Shown here: positions 1 to 8,399 of the stretch, piece by piece
How positions within the stretch are numbered: the first letter of the stretch is position 1
How the letters are laid out: each line of letters begins with the position of its first letter
Assembly (NCBI GenBank): GCA_964451605.1
Contig: CAYVJA010000024.1
Coordinates: 1-36,715 of the forward strand
DNA: 36,715 nt
Direction: 5' to 3'
Source of the DNA: JAQVSH01 sp964451605
Lineage (GTDB): Bacteria > Bacteroidota > Bacteroidia > Bacteroidales > UBA4181
Translations under genes and position numbers: made by a program
The notes under the pieces: model-generated
The model's database searches: none
What the model saw: the letters and a program-made list of their open reading frames with translations, nothing else
What the model was told of the DNA's origin: nothing

Positions 1-330
1 GATTTTGCACAGGTGAAGGGGAGTGGAAAAGTCGATCTTGAAATTACCCGTTTTGCTCTCGATGCGCTGAATATCGACAAACATGGACTCGATCAGATGG
101 ATAATAAGATTCTTCGGACCCTGATCGAGAAATTTGGCGGAGGGCCTGTGGGATTAACCACTATTGCCACAGCTGTCAGCGAAGATGCCGGTACAATAGA
201 AGAGGTGTATGAACCCTATCTGATCACGGAGGGATACCTGAAAAGAACCCCAAGGGGCAGAGAGGTTACACCCCTGGCTTACAAAAACCTGGGTATTCTC
301 TTTCCCGGAGCGGAAGGAAGTCTCTTTTAG
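1..330 (+). CDS. ruvB: Holliday junction branch-migration helicase RuvB, C-terminal part
   Basis: Open from the first base of the window, so only the last 109 residues are present; the ATPase domains lie upstream. The visible part is the RuvB winged-helix domain, with the motifs RTLIEKFGGGPVGL, LTTIATAVSEDAGTIEEVYEPYL and the tail RTPRGREVT, all highly characteristic of RuvB. The protein is the hexameric motor that, with RuvA, drives branch migration during recombinational repair; this domain contacts DNA. The stop is TAG at 328-330. It converges on pheS with only 10 bp between the stops. Identification is sure; the start is outside the window. Confidence 0.96.
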   Translation, partial: DFAQVKGSGKVDLEITRFALDALNIDKHGLDQMDNKILRTLIEKFGGGPVGLTTIATAVSEDAGTIEEVYEPYLITEGYLKRTPRGREVTPLAYKNLGILFPGAEGSLF

Positions 331-340
331 CAGGGGGAAA

Positions 341-1360
341 TCAGCGGATATTCGATGAAAATTGCGACAGAAAACGCACGTCGTTTTCGAAATAGAGACG
401 AATATCTTTGATGTTATATTTTAACATCGCTAATCGTTCGACCCCCATTCCAAAGGCGTACCCTGAATATTTTTTGCTGTCTATATTGCAAAGATCCAAG
501 ACATTGCTGTCTACCATTCCACAACCCATCACTTCGAGCCATCCGGTATACTTACAGAGATTACATCCCTTCCCGTTACAGTTGCACGACACATCCATTT
601 CGGCCGAGGGCTCAGTAAAGGGGAAAAAGGAGGGGCGTAAACGGATACGGGTCTGTTCACCGAACATCTCTCTGGCAAAGAAGAGCAGCGTCTGTTTTAG
701 ATCGGCAAATGATACATTTTCGTCTATATAGAGTCCTTCTACCTGGTGAAAAATACAGTGCGAACGGGCTGAAATGGCTTCGTTGCGGAACACTCTTCCT
801 GGGCAGATTACCCGAATCGGTGGTTTATTGTTCTCCATGGTTCGCACCTGAATCGATGAGGTGTGAGTGCGCAACAGAATATCGGGATCTTTTTCAATAA
901 AGAAGGTGTCCTGCATATCTCGTGCAGGATGTTCGGGAGGAAAATTCAAGGCGCTGAAAACATGCCAGTCATCCTCTATTTCAGGACCGTTGGCAACTGT
1001 AAAACCCAACTTCGAAAAGATATCTTTAATCTCCTCAATTACCAGCGAAACGGGGTGGCGCGAACCGAGCGTCATGGGGAAACCTGGTCTGGTGAAATCT
1101 TCGGAGCTCTGTTCATCACCATTACGCTCAACATTCGATTTCATCTCCTCGAACCTTTGCGTAACAAAGTTTTTCAATTGATTCAATTGTTGCCCTACCT
1201 CTTTTTTCATTTCGGGCGAAACACTTTTGAAGTCGTCGAATAGCTGGTTCAACTCCCCTTTTTTGCTCAATACCTTCAGCCGGAATTGCTCCAGCTCCTC
1301 TGCCGAATGGGCCGCAAATTGTTCGGCTCTCGCTTTCAGCTCCTCTATTTTTTTTAGCAT
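341..1360 (-). CDS. pheS: Phenylalanine--tRNA ligase alpha subunit
   Basis: Charges tRNA-Phe as an alpha2beta2 enzyme with PheT, which is not in this window. An N-terminal coiled-coil (tRNA-binding arm) is followed by the class II catalytic core: motif 2 FRNEAISARSHCIFHQVEG, the Cys-rich stretch CNCNGKGCNLCKYTGW, and motif 3 GYAFGMGVERLAMLKY. I chose the second ATG (339 aa, MLKKIEEL) because it matches the usual PheS N-terminus and because a TAnnTTTG -10 element at 1387-1394 would place transcription start about 20 nt upstream of it. The first ATG at 1384 would lie essentially at the transcription start. Monocistronic as far as can be seen. Confidence 0.95.
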   Translation of the reverse strand: MLKKIEELKARAEQFAAHSAEELEQFRLKVLSKKGELNQLFDDFKSVSPEMKKEVGQQLNQLKNFVTQRFEEMKSNVERNGDEQSSEDFTRPGFPMTLGSRHPVSLVIEEIKDIFSKLGFTVANGPEIEDDWHVFSALNFPPEHPARDMQDTFFIEKDPDILLRTHTSSIQVRTMENNKPPIRVICPGRVFRNEAISARSHCIFHQVEGLYIDENVSFADLKQTLLFFAREMFGEQTRIRLRPSFFPFTEPSAEMDVSCNCNGKGCNLCKYTGWLEVMGCGMVDSNVLDLCNIDSKKYSGYAFGMGVERLAMLKYNIKDIRLYFENDVRFLSQFSSNIR

Positions 1361-1386
1361 GTGATGCGGATTTTCAGATAGCATGG

Positions 1387-1394
1387 CAAAAGTA
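1387..1394 (-). promoter_or_regulatory. Probable pheS promoter -10 (-7) element
   Basis: Minus-strand TACTTTTG, a perfect match to the Bacteroidota TAnnTTTG element, 26 nt upstream of the chosen pheS start. No clear TTTG -33 partner is seen at 19 nt spacing. Confidence 0.45.
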
Positions 1395-1405
1395 CAGTTT
1401 TTTCT

Positions 1406-2209
1406 TCAGGGGAGAATTGTCACGCTGAATTTTATGTCTTTAAGGGGCCTGTCGTTCTTGTCTGTTTGGGTTGCTGCAATTTTATCGAGCACCTCAAAGC
1501 CCGAGGTGATCTCGCCAAATACCGTATATCCTCCGTCGAGATGAGGTGTGCCTCCTGTACTCTTATAGAGATTGCGCTTTGTCTCTTCGAATCGGAACGG
1601 CTCACTGCTCATCTTCTCTTTACCCTTTTTAATAGCCTCTTCGCGAATTATCTGCAGCGCAACGGGATCATTTTTATCCGGTAGTTTTGCTCTTGCCGCA
1701 TTGAAGTGGTTCTGCGCTGTTTGGTTTCCCATCTGCTGGTTAATCTGCGCTTCGAATGCCTGTAACTCCTCTTCTGTCAATTTTTTCCCTTGCACAATGT
1801 AAAATTGCGATCCCGATGAGGCTTTTTGCGGATTGATCTGATCGGGTTGTCGCGCCGCTGCCAAAGCTCCCTTTTTGTGATAGTGGTTGGGGTTAATCTC
1901 GGCAGGCACCGTATAGGACGGGCCTCCGGTTCCCAGTAAAACGCCGGGTTTTGCCGTTTTCGATGCCGGATCGCCAGCCTGAATCATGAAGTCTGCAATG
2001 ACTCTGTGGAAGGCTTGTCCGTCGTAAAATTTTTCCCGGGCCAATTTGATAAAGTTCTCTTTGTGTTTCGGAGTGTCATCGTATAGATGACCCTTCATGG
2101 TACCATAATCGGTGGTTATTACAAATTTTACCGATTGTGCTTCAGCAGGGAGGGTAGCGGCAACAAAACAGAATAATAGCGATACGATCCTGAAAAATGT
2201 ACTTGTCAT
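1406..2209 (-). CDS. Secreted cyclophilin-type peptidyl-prolyl cis-trans isomerase
   Basis: Catalyses proline isomerisation during protein folding, probably in the periplasm. The start at 2209 (MTSTFFRIVSLLFC) was chosen because it opens directly into a signal peptide ending at AEA-QS; an in-frame ATG further upstream would bury that signal behind about 41 unrelated residues and run into the divergent flippase promoter region. The 267-aa product shows cyclophilin motifs FHRVIADFMIQAGDP, SSGSQFYIVQG and VFGEITSGFEVLDKIA. A charged insert of about 80 residues (LTEEELQAFEAQINQQ onward) sits between the core strands, as is common in Bacteroidales homologues. Divergent from the flippase, with 58 bp between starts. 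Confidence 0.9.
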   Translation of the reverse strand: MTSTFFRIVSLLFCFVAATLPAEAQSVKFVITTDYGTMKGHLYDDTPKHKENFIKLAREKFYDGQAFHRVIADFMIQAGDPASKTAKPGVLLGTGGPSYTVPAEINPNHYHKKGALAAARQPDQINPQKASSGSQFYIVQGKKLTEEELQAFEAQINQQMGNQTAQNHFNAARAKLPDKNDPVALQIIREEAIKKGKEKMSSEPFRFEETKRNLYKSTGGTPHLDGGYTVFGEITSGFEVLDKIAATQTDKNDRPLKDIKFSVTILP

Positions 2210-2267
2210 GTGGATTCTTTTTTGGAAATTTGCAGCGAAAATACCAATTATTTTAAGGTTCCCGGAA

Positions 2268-3758
2268 TTGGGCGTGATTAATAAATTAGCAGGGCAGACG
2301 GTCTTGTACGGTCTCAGTAGTGTGGTTCCCAAGTTTCTGAACTACCTTCTGGTTCCATTTCATACCATTATTGCCTTTCAACCTGCTCAATACGGGGTAG
2401 TTACGGAGTTATACGCCTACTTCACCTTTCTGAATATTCTTCTCACATATGGAATGGAGACCGGGTTTTTCCGGTTTTCAAGCCAGGGAGGAAGTAACAA
2501 GGTGTTTGGCACCTCTTTCCTTAGCCTCTTTTTCTCCTCGCTTTTTTTTATGGCTGTGGGTATTCTCTTTTCTGAGAAGCTTGCAACCGTGATGGATTAT
2601 GAAGGGCATGCCAACTATTTTATCTGGTTTGCGCTGATTCTTGGATTCGATGCAATGACCGCCATTCCCTTTGCCCTCTTCAGGCAGCAAAACAGGCCTT
2701 TGCGATTTTCGTTCTACAAGATTTTTAATGTTTTTGTTAACCTCTTTTTTAATCTCTTCTTTCTTTGGTATGCACCTGCTCACCAGGATAACCTATTGAT
2801 TTCCTGGTTTTATCGGCCTGATTGGGGCGTAGAATATGTTTTTCTCTCCAATCTTTTGGCTTCGGCCATGGTTTTTATTCTGCTTATTCCTGATATTTTC
2901 CGTCAGCGGCTCTCTTTCGACTCTTTGTTGTGGAAACAGATGATCCGCTATTCACTTCCTCTGATGGCAGGTGGGCTGGTTGGATGTATAAACGAGACAC
3001 TCGACAGAATTCTGTTGCGTCATCTTCTCCCCGATTCCGTCGATCCGATGGCGCAACTGGGTATTTATGGTGCCAACGTGAAGATGGCTGTGTTAATGAC
3101 CCTCTTCATTCAGATGTTTCGTTATGCTGCCGAACCCTTTTTCTTTTCGCAGATGAATAAGTCGGATGCGAAACAGAATATGGCTTTGGTGATGAACTAT
3201 TTTGTTCTGGCTGGGCTCCTTCTTTTTTTGGGCGTAGCGCTCTATATCGATATTTTTAAATATTTCGTGGGGCGTGATTACTGGTCAGGATTGGGTGTCG
3301 TTCCCATTCTGTTATTAGCCAATCTTTTCCTGGGCATCTACTTTAATCTTTCTATCTGGTTTAAAATCAATAATATGACCCAATATGGGCTCTATATGGC
3401 TTCGATTGGCGCTGCCATTACCCTTTTGGTCAATTTTCTCTTTGTGCCGCGGTTTGGCTACGTAGCTTCGGCCTGGGCTCATCTGCTCTGTTACATTACG
3501 GTTTCTGCCATCACGCTATGGTTGGGGAATCGTTTTTACCCTATCCCGTATAATCTGAAGCGGATGGCTGGCTATTTTGCCGTGGCCCTGGTGGTTTATC
3601 TCTTTGCGAGCCTGATTTCGATTCGCTCTTTGCCACTCAATTTGCTGAAAAACACACTATTTTTTGCGATATTTGCCTTTTATGCCTGGAAGAAGGAGCA
3701 ATTCTCGCTTCAAATCCCTTTTCTTGATCGGAGGGGTTCAAGAGAACCCGGTTCTTAA
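2268..3758 (+). CDS. Polysaccharide/lipid-linked oligosaccharide flippase (MATE/Wzx superfamily)
   Basis: Multi-spanning inner-membrane protein of about 496 aa with roughly 12-14 hydrophobic segments, starting with the family-typical KLAGQTVLYGLSSVVPKFLNYLLVP. Likely moves a lipid-linked glycan across the membrane; the substrate cannot be read from sequence. The open frame extends upstream to 2112, but that part overlaps the divergent cyclophilin. I place the start at the TTG at 2268 (MGVINKLAG), with AAGG about 10 nt before it; the GTG at 2274 is the alternative. First gene of the operon running to mnmG; dut follows after 12 bp. Confidence 0.85.
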   Translation: MGVINKLAGQTVLYGLSSVVPKFLNYLLVPFHTIIAFQPAQYGVVTELYAYFTFLNILLTYGMETGFFRFSSQGGSNKVFGTSFLSLFFSSLFFMAVGILFSEKLATVMDYEGHANYFIWFALILGFDAMTAIPFALFRQQNRPLRFSFYKIFNVFVNLFFNLFFLWYAPAHQDNLLISWFYRPDWGVEYVFLSNLLASAMVFILLIPDIFRQRLSFDSLLWKQMIRYSLPLMAGGLVGCINETLDRILLRHLLPDSVDPMAQLGIYGANVKMAVLMTLFIQMFRYAAEPFFFSQMNKSDAKQNMALVMNYFVLAGLLLFLGVALYIDIFKYFVGRDYWSGLGVVPILLLANLFLGIYFNLSIWFKINNMTQYGLYMASIGAAITLLVNFLFVPRFGYVASAWAHLLCYITVSAITLWLGNRFYPIPYNLKRMAGYFAVALVVYLFASLISIRSLPLNLLKNTLFFAIFAFYAWKKEQFSLQIPFLDRRGSREPGS

Positions 3759-3770
3759 ATAGTTGTAGTT

Positions 3771-4208
3771 ATGTTGCAGATAAAGATTGTCAATACCTCG
3801 AAACATCCCCTTCCCTCCTACTCTACCATTTTATCGGCCGGCATGGACCTCAGAGCATCTCTTGAGGAGCCGGTGGTGTTGCCTCCCGGAGGCAGAGCCT
3901 TAATTAGAACCGGCTTGTTTATTGCGCTTCCTGCAGGATATGAGGCCCAGATTCGCCCCAGAAGCGGCCTGGCCTTCAAATCGGGTGTTACGGTTCTGAA
4001 TTCCCCGGGTACTATCGATGCCGATTATCGGGGTGAGATAGGCGTTATTCTCATTAACCATTCCGACAAGGCTTTTACCGTGAACGATGGGGAGAGAATT
4101 TGCCAGATGGTTATTGCCCGACATGAGACAATAGCCTGGGAACAGGTCGATTCGCTCGATGACACTTCCCGCGGCTCCGGTGGTTTCGGGCATACCGGAG
4201 TGCATTAG
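3771..4208 (+). CDS. dut: dUTP diphosphatase (dUTPase)
   Basis: Hydrolyses dUTP to dUMP and pyrophosphate, keeping uracil out of DNA and feeding dTMP synthesis. The 145 aa show all five trimeric dUTPase motifs in order: AGMDLRA (1), PRSGLA (2), GTIDADYRGEIGVIL (3, with the catalytic Asp and the Tyr that discriminates against ribose), ERICQMVI (4) and RGSGGFGHTG (5, P-loop-like tail). Full length for the family. Second gene of the operon, 12 bp after the flippase. Confidence 0.97.
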   Translation: MLQIKIVNTSKHPLPSYSTILSAGMDLRASLEEPVVLPPGGRALIRTGLFIALPAGYEAQIRPRSGLAFKSGVTVLNSPGTIDADYRGEIGVILINHSDKAFTVNDGERICQMVIARHETIAWEQVDSLDDTSRGSGGFGHTGVH

Positions 4209-4244
4209 AATTCAAATGAATATGGCTGTTTAACCTCTTCTTTT

Positions 4245-5999
4245 ATGAAGTATCTGCTCTGGTTTTTGTTGGCCGCTCTTTCGCTGGGCTGCGCTCCGGT
4301 AAAACCTCTTACTGGCATGATCCCATTTCCTCAGAAGGATATTCCTTTGGCCATTTCGGAGTTTACAAATACCGAGTATGCTTCCGTCTTTGCAGAGGCT
4401 GTTAGAATGAACAGAGCGGGTAACAGGGAATCGGCATCGTCTCTTTTTGAACGTTGCATCGAGATGGATTCTCTGCAACCCCTTGCCTACTACGAACTTT
4501 CCCGATTAATGGCGTCAATGCGTAATTTGCCTCTTGCACTGGCTCTGGCTTCCGATGCCCACTATTTGTCGAGTAAAGATGAAACCTATTCGCTTCATCT
4601 CGCATCTCTTTTGTCTGCTTCCGGATTGCCTGATTCGGCTGTTTCGGTGCTCCAATCCATCCGAGGGCTCTTTCCCGAATCGCCGGCACTTCTTTATGCG
4701 CTTTCGGAATCCTATATGGCGACCGCAAATTTTTCGGCTGCCGATTCGGTGGTTAACCATCTATTACGCGTAGCGCCACGTAATGAGCAGGCTATTTTTC
4801 GGAAATATCAGCTTCTTTTGATTCAATCGCGGTTTGAGGAGGCGGGTAAGCTGCTCCATACCTATTCGCGTAAATATCCCGACAACTATAAGTTTTTCTC
4901 TGCCCTTGGCGAGTATTATGTCAATTTTAATCAACCCAAAGAGGCATACTCTAATTTTGCCCGAATGGCAGCCCTTAAACCGGATCTTCCAGTCTCTTTT
5001 ATGGGTATGGTTCGTTTTTATGCCCAGAATGATACGCTCGATTCGCTGCTTCCTCTTACTATTAATTTTCTGTCGGACACCACATTTATCCCTCAGGAAA
5101 AATTACAGTTTCTTTACACTCTGGTTAATGACTCTTTAGTGGTTTCGCGCTATAGCGATTTCCTTTTAAGAGCCATTGATGTTGCCTCTGTAGCACTCCC
5201 CGAAGAGGGTGGTATCTTTCTTATCTACTCCGATTTTTATAAGAACAGGGGCGATTTTGTGAAGGCCGACACCTATCTGGAGCGGTTGACATCTTTTCGC
5301 AGGGAGGATTGTGCCCTTTGGTCGCAGCGTGTGCTTCTTTTGGGGCGGGGTACTGATTACGAAAGACTTCGTGAGGTTTCGTCCGATGCCCTGAACTACT
5401 GCAATTCGGCTCCGGTTATTTTCCTGTTTAAAGCAATGGCCGAAACGGAGTTACGTCTTTATACCGATGCAGGGGCTACCGTTAAGGCGGCCCTTCCTTT
5501 TCTGGGTACAGATAAAAAAATCCAAAGCACCTTTTACGCGCTGTTGGGGAGTGCCTACAATGGGCAGAAGGAGTATTCGCTTTCGGACGATTTCTTCCGT
5601 CTGGCCATCTCCCTTTCGCCCGATGATTACGGGACGCTCAATAATTACAGCTATTTCCTTTCGCTGCGTGGCCAGGATCTTCTGCAGGCAGAAAAGATGA
5701 TTTTGCGATGTCTTGATGCTGAACCAGACAATGTTACCTATCTTGATACCTACGCCTGGGTGCTTTATAAGTTTTCTCGGTTTTCGGAGGCCGCCACTGT
5801 TATGGAGAGAGTTTTTTCGAAGCCCGTTAAGAACGCAGAGGTTTTTTCGCATTATGTACAGATTCTTTATTCTTTAGGGAATACAAAGCGGGCCGATGAT
5901 CTGTTTGCTGAGATGAAATCTGCGTTTCAGGGCGATGCCTCCTTGTCGACCTATGTTGAACAGATTGAAAAGGTTAGGAATCATGACAACCTTCGCTAA
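4245..5999 (+). CDS. Tetratricopeptide-repeat lipoprotein
   Basis: 584 aa. The N-terminus MKYLLWFLLAALSLGCAP is a lipoprotein signal with the lipobox LSLGC (Cys at residue 16), so it is probably anchored in the outer membrane. The rest is helical TPR-type repeats, for example AVRMNRAGNRESASSLFERC and the clearest units near the C-terminus (GTLNNYSYFLSLRGQDLLQA; YLDTYAWVLYKFSRFSEAA). No enzymatic motif is seen; a scaffold or assembly role is inferred. Its stop overlaps the next start by 17 bp, and this gene, a DUF4292 lipoprotein and an EnvC-like gene are commonly adjacent in Bacteroidales, which points to an envelope function. Confidence 0.85.
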   Translation: MKYLLWFLLAALSLGCAPVKPLTGMIPFPQKDIPLAISEFTNTEYASVFAEAVRMNRAGNRESASSLFERCIEMDSLQPLAYYELSRLMASMRNLPLALALASDAHYLSSKDETYSLHLASLLSASGLPDSAVSVLQSIRGLFPESPALLYALSESYMATANFSAADSVVNHLLRVAPRNEQAIFRKYQLLLIQSRFEEAGKLLHTYSRKYPDNYKFFSALGEYYVNFNQPKEAYSNFARMAALKPDLPVSFMGMVRFYAQNDTLDSLLPLTINFLSDTTFIPQEKLQFLYTLVNDSLVVSRYSDFLLRAIDVASVALPEEGGIFLIYSDFYKNRGDFVKADTYLERLTSFRREDCALWSQRVLLLGRGTDYERLREVSSDALNYCNSAPVIFLFKAMAETELRLYTDAGATVKAALPFLGTDKKIQSTFYALLGSAYNGQKEYSLSDDFFRLAISLSPDDYGTLNNYSYFLSLRGQDLLQAEKMILRCLDAEPDNVTYLDTYAWVLYKFSRFSEAATVMERVFSKPVKNAEVFSHYVQILYSLGNTKRADDLFAEMKSAFQGDASLSTYVEQIEKVRNHDNLR

Positions 6000-6753
6000 A
6001 TCCCTTCTATGGGTTGTTTTCTTTAGCCTTCTGGCAACTGCGTGCAGCCAGCGCCGATTTATCCCCTCTTCTTCGGGGGCTATCCTGGAAGGTTCTTTTT
6101 TCGATTACCCCTACTCATCCATTACTATAAAAAAGGCTAAATTTCGCTACGAAAACGGCTCTCAGACATTGAGTGGTCTCTCCTCTTTCTATTTGAAAAG
6201 CGATTCTGCGTTCTTCTTTACAGCTTCGGTTTTAGGCATGGAGGCAGTAAGGGGAATCCTGTCGCCCGACTCTCTTCTACTTCTCTCCCGGGCCGAACAG
6301 ACTTTTTATAAGAGTTCGGCTGCTGTTTTCTCTTCTCTCGCCGGATTTCCATTTTCTCCGGCTCTCTTTTTCCCACTATTTTCGGGCATTGCCAGTGAAC
6401 AGTTGGTGCTGGAGAAGGGTTTTTCTCCGGTGTCGTATGGTTCGAAAAAGGCTCTTTTCCGGGATGCGTCGGGTCGTTATTCCATCGAGTGGCTTTTTTC
6501 CGGCCGAGGAACGGGGCTTACAGGGGCTCTCTTTTCTGACCTGGAGAACAAGAGGCAGTGCCAAATTGCTTTATCCGATTTTAAACTGGTTTCCGGTTAT
6601 CGCATTCCTACCACTATCCGTTTTACTGTTTCGGGTCAGAGTTTTCCTACCAATCCTGAGCTTCTTCTTCAGGTTCAGGAGGTGGTATTTAATGAAAACC
6701 GGACGCTACAGCTCATTAAACCCAAATCATACCATGAGGAGCTTTTCAGGTAA
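5983..6753 (+). CDS. DUF4292 family lipoprotein
   Basis: 256 aa from the ATG at 5983, chosen because it begins MTTFAKSLLWVVFFSLLATA-C, a lipoprotein signal with lipobox LATAC. The body is beta-rich with no catalytic motif I recognise. Length, N-terminal pattern and position between the TPR lipoprotein and the M23 gene fit the Bacteroidota DUF4292 family, whose function is unknown; a LolB/LolA-like outer-membrane role is only a guess. Overlaps the genes on both sides (17 and 20 bp), so it is probably translationally coupled. Confidence 0.75.
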   Translation: MTTFAKSLLWVVFFSLLATACSQRRFIPSSSGAILEGSFFDYPYSSITIKKAKFRYENGSQTLSGLSSFYLKSDSAFFFTASVLGMEAVRGILSPDSLLLLSRAEQTFYKSSAAVFSSLAGFPFSPALFFPLFSGIASEQLVLEKGFSPVSYGSKKALFRDASGRYSIEWLFSGRGTGLTGALFSDLENKRQCQIALSDFKLVSGYRIPTTIRFTVSGQSFPTNPELLLQVQEVVFNENRTLQLIKPKSYHEELFR

Positions 6754-7972
6754 GATTTTGCATACTGCATTTCGCCTTTTTGGCGTTTGTCTGGTGCCGG
6801 TTTGGGTGTTCTTATCGCCTCTCTCCGGACAGGATTCGCGTTCGGAGCTGGAGGCTAAACGGATGCAGACCCTTAAGGAGATTGAGGAGACGTCGGCTAT
6901 CCTGAAGCAAAACGAGGCCTCTCAAACTAAGTCTCTTCAGCAGTTGAATCTGCTTGCCTCGCAACTCTCCCAACGTCGGAAGTTATTGTCGCAAATTCTA
7001 CAAGAGGTTAATGCCGTGGATAGAGACATATCCAAAACTCGTTCCACTATTTCGACGTTAGAAAAAGAGCTCGCCTTAATTCGCAACGAGTATGCTCAAC
7101 ATCTTCGGGATTATCAGAGAAAACAGTACTCTCGGCAAATCTGGCTCTATGTTTTTGGTTCTGAAGATATGACCCAGGCTTACCGTCGCCATAAGTATTT
7201 TCAGCAGTACACAAACTCCAGAAGGGCTCGCTACGATTCGGCTATGGTTTATCAGAGCAGGCTTAAAGGCTCGCTGGCACAGTTGGCTTTACAGCGTGAG
7301 TCGAAAGATTCTCTTTTGGATATTCAGCAGAATGAGACTAAGAAATTATCCCAAACCAAATCCACTTTCGATTCTCAGTTATCTCGTCTTCGGTCTAACG
7401 CTACAAAATTGAAACGTGATCTGGCTTCAAAGAGGGAAGTGGCTAACCGCCTGAATCGGGAGATTGAAGCCCTTATTGTCTCCACAGCTAAGGAAAAGGG
7501 TGCCACTTCGGGTGATATTTACAGCAAGCTTACACCCAAGGAGAGGATCATTTCAGATAATTTTGCCGAAAATCAAGGGCGTCTTCCCTGGCCTACCTCG
7601 CGAGGAACCATTGTGGGTCTGTATGGTGATCATGCGCATCCGGTACTTAAGGGCGTTATGCTTCCTACAAATCACGGTATTGATATTGCTACAGACAAAA
7701 ACGCGTCTGTATGTGCTGTCTTTGATGGAGAGGTTTCTAAGATTGTTGCCATTAAAGGCGCAAATTATACCATCATAGTGCGTCATGGAAAGTTTCTTAC
7801 GGTGTATCAAAATCTGATCAATATCAAGGTTAAACAGGGTGACAAGGTCTCGCGCAATCAGGCCTTGGGCACTGTATTTACTGATCCTGTTGATCAAAGT
7901 TCTGTTTATCATTTTGAAGTTTGGGAAGAGATGAAGAAACATAATCCTTCGCTGTGGATAGTTACCCGATAA
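6734..7972 (+). CDS. EnvC-like murein hydrolase activator (coiled coil plus degenerate M23/LytM domain)
   Basis: 412 aa from the ATG at 6734 (MRSFSGKILHTAFRLFG), which gives a signal peptide ending near SGQ; the open frame upstream is out-of-frame read-through over the DUF4292 gene. A long coiled coil (about residues 35-260, rich in Q, K, E and S, e.g. ISTLEKELALIRNEYAQHL) is followed by a C-terminal LytM domain (about 285-412). Two usual zinc-ligand positions look replaced: TNHGID has Asn where H-x-G-x-D would have His, and SVYHFE has Val at the first His of HxH. This suggests a non-catalytic amidase activator, as in EnvC and NlpD, acting at cell separation. ybeY follows after 4 bp. Confidence 0.85.
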   Translation: MRSFSGKILHTAFRLFGVCLVPVWVFLSPLSGQDSRSELEAKRMQTLKEIEETSAILKQNEASQTKSLQQLNLLASQLSQRRKLLSQILQEVNAVDRDISKTRSTISTLEKELALIRNEYAQHLRDYQRKQYSRQIWLYVFGSEDMTQAYRRHKYFQQYTNSRRARYDSAMVYQSRLKGSLAQLALQRESKDSLLDIQQNETKKLSQTKSTFDSQLSRLRSNATKLKRDLASKREVANRLNREIEALIVSTAKEKGATSGDIYSKLTPKERIISDNFAENQGRLPWPTSRGTIVGLYGDHAHPVLKGVMLPTNHGIDIATDKNASVCAVFDGEVSKIVAIKGANYTIIVRHGKFLTVYQNLINIKVKQGDKVSRNQALGTVFTDPVDQSSVYHFEVWEEMKKHNPSLWIVTR

Positions 7973-7976
7973 TCAT

Positions 7977-8399
7977 ATGTCACTGCAGTTTACCTCTCTG
8001 GATATTCCTTTTCGTCTGAAAAACAGGCGTTTAAGAAGAAGTTGGCTTTTGTCTGTTCTCTCTGATCATGGCTTTCAATGCGGAGATATTTCTCTGGTTT
8101 TTGTGAGCGATTCTACTATTTTAGAGATGAACAAAACCTACCTTTCGCACGATTATTATACGGATATTCTCACCTTTGGCGAGGCTGTCGATGGGGTTGT
8201 TTCTGCCGATTTAGTTATCAGCATTGATACTGTGCGTAGCAATGCGGTTCAATGGGGTTCTACCTTTACTGACGAACTCGACAGGGTGATGGCTCACGGT
8301 CTTCTGCACCTGGTAGGTTACGATGATACCTCGGACGATACCAGAACCGTAATGCGGGCCAAAGAGGACTTCTATCTTTCTACTCGCACCTTTGTATGA
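7977..8399 (+). CDS. ybeY: Endoribonuclease YbeY (rRNA maturation factor)
   Basis: 140 aa metal-dependent RNase acting in 16S rRNA 3'-end maturation and ribosome quality control. The signature HGLLHLVGYDD near residues 103-113 aligns with HGxLHLxGYDH; the third ligand is Asp instead of His, which as I recall is usual in Bacteroidota homologues. MNKTYLSHDYYTDILTF is the other conserved block. Lies 4 bp after the EnvC-like gene and overlaps mnmG in an ATGA junction (8396-8399), so translation is probably coupled. Confidence 0.92.
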   Translation: MSLQFTSLDIPFRLKNRRLRRSWLLSVLSDHGFQCGDISLVFVSDSTILEMNKTYLSHDYYTDILTFGEAVDGVVSADLVISIDTVRSNAVQWGSTFTDELDRVMAHGLLHLVGYDDTSDDTRTVMRAKEDFYLSTRTFV

